Below are positions 14,447 to 17,940 of a DNA stretch of 17,940 nucleotides, one piece after another. The translations under genes and the position numbers were made by a program. Each line of letters starts with the position of its first letter. Position 1 is the stretch's first letter. The notes beneath the pieces were generated by a model, which worked only from the letters and a program-made list of their open reading frames with translations, did no database searches and was not told the DNA's origin. The stretch is from PNAI01 sp964575715 (GTDB taxonomy: Bacteria; Pseudomonadota; Alphaproteobacteria; Rhizobiales; Xanthobacteraceae): the NCBI GenBank assembly GCA_964575715.1, contig CAZNSG010000300.1:1-17940 (forward strand), in the 5' to 3' direction.

Positions 14447-15436
14447 TTAGAGCACCGGGCTCCAAGTCATCGGCACGAGGCGATAGCCGGTGCCATCCTT
14501 CTCCACATGGCCGACCGAGGGGAATGGATAGTGGAAGCCAGCGATCGGCATTTTTTCGGCAACCGCCATATCGTAAAGCTTGCGCCGCGAGGCTTCCGCC
14601 ATTGGACCATCCATGTCCGCGGCGGCATGCCAGCCCGGATTGCGCACGAACAATGCCGGATTGCCGGTGACGTCGGCCTGCACCACAAGACGCTTCGATC
14701 CGGAAGCGACGATGTAGGAGACGTGGGCCGGCGTATGGCCGGGCGTCCCCATCGATGTGATGCCGGGCGCGACTTCCGTACCCGCTTCGTATTTGGTCAG
14801 CTTGTCGGCAATCGACGAGAATACGCGGCGGCAATTCGCAAAATTTCCCGCCAGCGGACTTCCCTGTGCTGCGCGGCTCATATTGCCGTCGTCCATCCAA
14901 TGCGCCCATTCGCCGGCTGGGACTTTGATCTCCGCATTCGGATAGAAAAGGCTGCCGTCGACCGCACGGATGCCATTGATGTGGTCGGGGTGGAAATGCG
15001 AAATCACGATGATGTCAACCGACTTGGGATCGATGCCGGCCGCGGCCAGCGCGGCAGCCGTGAGCCCGGCATTCGGATAGCGGCCAGCGCCGTTGCCGGT
15101 GTCGATGAGCACAAGCTTGCTACCGGTGTTCACCAGCATCGGATTGTAAGTTTGGATCAGCGTGCCCTTCGGCATGTAATTGCCTTCGAGCACCGCGTTA
15201 ACCTGTTCGATCGGGGCATTTCTGACCGATTGCGGACCAACCGGGAATGCATGCACGCCGTCGTGGATCGATGTGATTTCGAAGTCGCCGAGCTTGTAGC
15301 GGTAGAATCCGGGCGCCTGCTTGCCGGCCATTGGAGCGGCGGCGAAGGTGGGCGTTGCAGCGAGCGGAGTCAGCGCGGTTGCAGCGGTCGCAGCGGCGGC
15401 GCCAAATAGCGCGCGTCGCCGGCGCCGTTTTCCCAC
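14447..15436 (-). CDS. Exported metallo-beta-lactamase-fold hydrolase, methyl parathion hydrolase-like (paralogue 1)
   Basis: A 329-aa MBL-fold enzyme. The N-terminus is very basic (KRRRRRALFG) followed by an Ala/Thr hydrophobic run to FAAAP (about 34), a Tat-type or Sec signal. The start is GTG 15436, with no good ribosome binding site and no alternative upstream start, so the N-terminus is uncertain. Metal ligands are His147, His149, Asp151, His152 (SHFHPDH), His234 (PGHT), Asp255 (QAD) and His302 (GFHYPFP), the full dinuclear-site set of methyl parathion hydrolase. YRYKLGDFEITSIHDG and VNTGSKLVLIDTG also resemble that enzyme. Lactonase or esterase activity is as likely as organophosphate hydrolysis. 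It is paralogous to the next gene upstream (15667-16668) and followed by the same type of terminator. Confidence 0.9.
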   Translation of the reverse strand: MGKRRRRRALFGAAAATAATALTPLAATPTFAAAPMAGKQAPGFYRYKLGDFEITSIHDGVHAFPVGPQSVRNAPIEQVNAVLEGNYMPKGTLIQTYNPMLVNTGSKLVLIDTGNGAGRYPNAGLTAAALAAAGIDPKSVDIIVISHFHPDHINGIRAVDGSLFYPNAEIKVPAGEWAHWMDDGNMSRAAQGSPLAGNFANCRRVFSSIADKLTKYEAGTEVAPGITSMGTPGHTPAHVSYIVASGSKRLVVQADVTGNPALFVRNPGWHAAADMDGPMAEASRRKLYDMAVAEKMPIAGFHYPFPSVGHVEKDGTGYRLVPMTWSPVL

Positions 15437-15600
15437 TTCCGGGCGCCGACCGCGAGTGGCGAATACTAGTCTTGATTCAAATGACTGTGAACTGGGTGAA
15501 TTGAGACATGGGTGCGGCGTATTCTTTTTATTGCGAATTATTCGCAGGACAATATGGGCGAGATTGGCGCCAAGTCGTTGCAGCGAAAATCAGCAATGCA

Positions 15601-15626
15601 AGAAGGCCGCCTTGCGGCGGCCTTCT
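15601..15626 (-). terminator. terminator of the second hydrolase gene
   Basis: AGAAGGCCGCC (15601-15611) and GGCGGCCTTCT (15616-15626) pair perfectly with a TTGC loop. The stem is identical, base for base, to that at 14395-14420. The U tract on the minus strand is poor (TTCTTGCATTG). It lies 40 bases past the hydrolase stop, in the 230-base gap between the two hydrolase genes. Confidence 0.7.
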
Positions 15627-15666
15627 GCGATTTTCGATGAGACAATCGGCGATCAGATCGCGTTGA

Positions 15667-16668
15667 TTAGATCGTCGGGTTCCAGGGAGCTGGAATCCAG
15701 CGATAGCCATTGCCGTCCTTTTCGACATAGCCCACCGCGGGAAACGGCGAATGAAATGACTGGACCAGCAATTTCTCGGCGATTGCCATGTCGTACAGCT
15801 TTCGCCGCGTCTCCTGGGCGAGCGGCCTATTCATGTCGAAGGCAAATTGCCAATCGGAATTTCGCATAAACAAGACCGCCATGCCGGCCGTGATGTCGGC
15901 CTGCACCAGGACGCGCTGCGAGCCTGACGCAACGATATGCGAGGTGTGACCGATGGTATGGCCATAGCTCGCGACCGACGTGATGCCAGGCGCAATTTCC
16001 TTGCCGGCTTCGTACTGCGTCACCTTGTTGCCAAGCGCGCCGAACACCCGTTTGACGTTGTTGAAGTTCCCCTTCAACCCTTCGGAGGCCTTGGCAAATT
16101 CGCCCTCATCGGTCCAGAACTTCCATTCCGCTGCCGGCACCATTATTTCCGCATTCGGAAACGCCGGTTTGTTTTCGGCCGCAAGCAGACCGTTGATATG
16201 ATCGCCGTGGAAGTGTGAGATGATCACGGTATCGACCTTATCGAGGGCTATGCCGGAGGCGGCGATATTGGTGTGGAACTGACCGGCCATGCCCTTGCTG
16301 TTCTGGTAGACTGTCGGCCCAAGGCCGGTATCGATGACGACAAGTTTCGAACCGGTATTGACGACGATCGGTGCGTAGAAGTGGGTTGCCTTGTCGGTCG
16401 GTAGATAGTTCGCTGCGAGCGCTGCATTAACGGCATCCTTCGGAGCGTTCGCAACATAAGTGTCAGAAAGCGGGTTTACGACAACTCCGTCGGTGGCAAC
16501 GGTGATCTCGAAGGTTCCTACCTTGTAGCGGTAGAAACCCGACGCCTGCTTGCCTATAGGCGGGGCGGCGGCATGAGCGGGCGAAGATGTGGCAAGCGGA
16601 GTGAGCGCGGTGGCGGCGGAGGCAGCGACGGCGCCGCTCAAGATGCCGCGGCGGGTGAGTTCGGTCAT
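15667..16668 (-). CDS. Exported metallo-beta-lactamase-fold hydrolase, methyl parathion hydrolase-like (paralogue 2)
   Basis: A 333-aa paralogue of the preceding hydrolase. ATG 16668 has AGGGAG at good spacing and opens a Tat-type signal (TRRGILSGAVAASAATALTP, cleavage near AHA at 33). An upstream in-frame extension to 17016 is not credible. Ligands are His152, His154, Asp156, His157 (SHFHGDH), His237 (YGHT), Asp258 (QADI) and His306 (SFHSPFP), so the metal site is complete. It shares long runs with paralogue 1: ATALTPLA, VNTGSKLV.IDTG, HFH.DHING, LYDMA.AEK and VEKDG.GYR. The difference at the GHT loop (SYGHTIGHTSH against TPGHTPAHVSY) and in the 186-205 loop may change substrate. It is divergent from the GlcG-like gene across 335 bases. 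Confidence 0.92.
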   Translation of the reverse strand: MTELTRRGILSGAVAASAATALTPLATSSPAHAAAPPIGKQASGFYRYKVGTFEITVATDGVVVNPLSDTYVANAPKDAVNAALAANYLPTDKATHFYAPIVVNTGSKLVVIDTGLGPTVYQNSKGMAGQFHTNIAASGIALDKVDTVIISHFHGDHINGLLAAENKPAFPNAEIMVPAAEWKFWTDEGEFAKASEGLKGNFNNVKRVFGALGNKVTQYEAGKEIAPGITSVASYGHTIGHTSHIVASGSQRVLVQADITAGMAVLFMRNSDWQFAFDMNRPLAQETRRKLYDMAIAEKLLVQSFHSPFPAVGYVEKDGNGYRWIPAPWNPTI

Positions 16669-17003
16669 GAGTGGTTCTCCCTGGAGTGCCCTTGCGGGGA
16701 TTGTTGTGATTGGCAGCGGTATTTCGGTAATGGATATTAACTTGTAACGCATTTTGCGCCGGGGCGAAACGGCCGATTTGTCCGTCAACCCGCAGTTATA
16801 AACACTGAGCGGCAGATTATATTCCAATTTGCATCCCAATTTGCCGCCGTTCGGCCGCGCGCCGCTTTGGATTAAAGCACGTTGAGGCGACCAGTCATCG
16901 CCGCTATGCTGCGTATTCTTATAACTCGCCTGCTTTGAGCACGGTCCTTGCGCAGGCGACCAACGCGCCGGCCGTGCGTCAACGACAATTGGGAGTAAAC
17001 ACC
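16669..17003. other. 335-base divergent intergenic region
   Basis: No gene is supported here. It should hold promoters for the hydrolase (minus) and the GlcG-like gene (plus). CCAATTTGC occurs twice, at 16824-16832 and 16836-16844, a 12-base spacing that could be a regulator half-site pair. On the minus strand a TATAAT lies at 16816-16821 but lacks a convincing -35. Confidence 0.5.
16882..16910 (+). promoter_or_regulatory. sigma70-type promoter of the GlcG-like gene
   Basis: TTGAGG (16882-16887), a 17-base spacer and TATGCT (16905-16910) fit the housekeeping promoter consensus with the right spacing. It would give a leader of about 85 bases before ATG 17004. Confidence 0.45.
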
Positions 17004-17495
17004 ATGCGCAATGCAATGCTCACTTTGCTCGCGATCTGCGCTGCGGTAGCGTTCGGCAGCCAAGTACACGCGCAAGCGCCCGCTGCACCGCCGCCCGGCT
17101 ATGGCGCGCCGATCACGCTCGATCAGGCCAAGGCCGCCGTTGCTGCCGCAGAAGTTGAAGGGAAGAAGAACGGCTGGAACCTAACATTCGCGGTCGTCGG
17201 TCCAAGCGGTGATTTGATCTATTTCGAAAAGTCGGATCTCGCTGGCATGGCCACGGTCAAAATCGCGCAGGACAAGGCAATGACCTCGGCGCTGTTCCGC
17301 GCCCCGACCAAGGCGTTCATGGACCGGCTCCAGGCCGGCGAAACCTATGTGATGACGTTGCGGGGCGTGACCCCGGTTGCAGGCGGCATGCCCATCGTCG
17401 TGGGCGGCAAGCTCATCGGTGCCATCGGCGTGAGCGGCGCCACCGCGCTGCAAGATCACCAAGTGGCGCAGGCCGCCATCGCAGCCGTCAAGTAG
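17004..17495 (+). CDS. Secreted GlcG/HbpS-like (heme-binding family) protein
   Basis: A 163-aa exported protein. ATG 17004 has GGGAG upstream and opens a signal peptide (MRNAMLTLLAICAAVAFGSQVHA, cut after 23). The body is the GlcG/HbpS fold: a helix after ITLDQAKAAVAAAEVEGKKNGW, the strand FAVVGPSGDLIYFEKSD, the helix KIAQDKAMTSALFRAPT, and the family end GGMPIVVGGKLIGAIGVSGATALQDHQVAQAAIAAV. Family members include the heme sensor HbpS and the glycolate-operon protein GlcG. Neither heme binding nor glycolate use can be proved here. It is divergent from the exported hydrolases, so shared control is possible. A strong terminator follows. Confidence 0.9.
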   Translation: MRNAMLTLLAICAAVAFGSQVHAQAPAAPPPGYGAPITLDQAKAAVAAAEVEGKKNGWNLTFAVVGPSGDLIYFEKSDLAGMATVKIAQDKAMTSALFRAPTKAFMDRLQAGETYVMTLRGVTPVAGGMPIVVGGKLIGAIGVSGATALQDHQVAQAAIAAVK

Positions 17496-17517
17496 CGCGT
17501 CGAGCAGACTCCAGTGG

Positions 17518-17547
17518 CTCTGCCGGGCTCATCCGGCAGAGTTTTTT
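17518..17547 (+). terminator. Rho-independent terminator
   Basis: CTCTGCCGG (17518-17526) and CCGGCAGAG (17533-17541) form a 9-bp stem with a 6-base loop, directly followed by six T. It lies 22 bases after the GlcG-like stop. The DedA gene ends just beyond on the other strand. Confidence 0.93.
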
Positions 17548-17559
17548 GTGCCGCGCGTA

Positions 17560-17940
17560 TCATCCCCAAACCCACTTGATCGCCTTCGATGTCACGTCGC
17601 CGAGCGTAAGCAGAACCGCCGCCCAGAGAAAGGCCGAGGTCCAGTTGGCGAATTGGAAGCGCCAGAACGGCATGGCAAAAATGCCGGCGACGATCGGCAC
17701 CGAGGCGCGCAAAGGCCCGGAGAACCGGCCGACGAAAATCGCGAGCGCGCCCCACCGCTTCACCACCGCTTCACCTTTCGGGATCAGGTCCGGATGCCGC
17801 GAGAGCGGCCACATATGGTAGACGCGCGTCTCGAGCTTCAAGCCGATCCAGTAGGATAGCCAGTCGCCGAGCGCCGCGCCGATCGAGCCAGCGACCGAGA
17901 TCGGCCAGAAATTGAGGTCGGTCGCGCCGATCAGCGTGCC
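17560..17940 (-). CDS. DedA-family membrane protein, C-terminal 126 residues
   Basis: The gene runs off the window on its 5' side. The readable part begins GTLIGATDLNFWPISVAGSI, then GAALGDWLSYWIG, a DedA landmark, then WGALAIFVGRFSGPLRASVPIVAGIFAMPFWRF, the conserved 'FxGRFxGPLRxxxPxxAG' segment, and a last membrane helix (TSAFLWAAVLLTLGDV). DedA/SNARE-associated proteins are inner-membrane proteins. Some members act as lipid flippases (undecaprenyl phosphate or phospholipid) and others affect membrane potential. The conserved arginines are present. It faces the GlcG-like gene, whose terminator lies between them. Its role here is not more precise than the family. Confidence 0.92.
   Translation of the reverse strand, partial: GTLIGATDLNFWPISVAGSIGAALGDWLSYWIGLKLETRVYHMWPLSRHPDLIPKGEAVVKRWGALAIFVGRFSGPLRASVPIVAGIFAMPFWRFQFANWTSAFLWAAVLLTLGDVTSKAIKWVWG

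Noticed and set aside
16669..17016. N-terminal extension of the second hydrolase to an upstream start
   Set aside because: The extension has no motif, runs through the divergent promoter region and would bury a clear Tat signal and ribosome binding site at 16668.

Overview
The window looks like chromosomal DNA of an alphaproteobacterium of the Bradyrhizobium/Rhodopseudomonas/Xanthobacteraceae kind. The grounds are GC-rich coding sequence, the same-strand order aminotransferase - homoserine dehydrogenase - glpX - recJ (which I recall from that group), a class I PHA synthase, and palindromic intergenic repeats of the type common in Bradyrhizobium relatives. The species cannot be named from the sequence alone.

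Layout. Bases 1-123 are the tail of an IS630-type transposase. A secreted subtilisin-like protease follows (492-2738, +). It has a propeptide-like region and C-terminal EF-hand/dockerin-like calcium loops, and is preceded by a 26-codon leader ORF whose stop lies in the protease ribosome binding site. Facing it is a minus-strand housekeeping block, 10213 down to 2751: lipoprotein, AlaC-like aminotransferase, hom, an accessory gene, glpX and recJ. The accessory gene (5824-6672) is clearly lower in GC than its neighbours. It encodes a nucleoside-deoxyribosyltransferase/TIR-like Rossmann domain plus an unknown C-terminal half. A near-identical 55-bp palindromic repeat lies on each side of it, and further palindromic elements fill the gaps around hom.

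The plus strand then carries phaC, with a 12-bp tandem repeat just before its most likely start, and a Phd/VapC-type toxin-antitoxin pair behind a 30-bp inverted-repeat operator. On the minus strand come argC and two paralogous exported metallo-beta-lactamase-fold hydrolases of the methyl parathion hydrolase type. Each hydrolase is followed by a terminator with the same 11-bp stem. Divergent from them is a secreted GlcG/HbpS-like protein with a readable promoter and a strong terminator. The window ends inside a DedA-family membrane protein gene.

Metabolically, hom, the aminotransferase and argC serve amino acid synthesis, glpX serves gluconeogenesis or the Calvin cycle, recJ serves DNA repair and phaC serves carbon storage. 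The strongest candidates for something new are the accessory gene at 5824-6672 with its flanking repeats, the leader ORF before the protease, the palindrome inside recJ, and the duplicated hydrolase-terminator modules. No system here can be called proven new from sequence alone.
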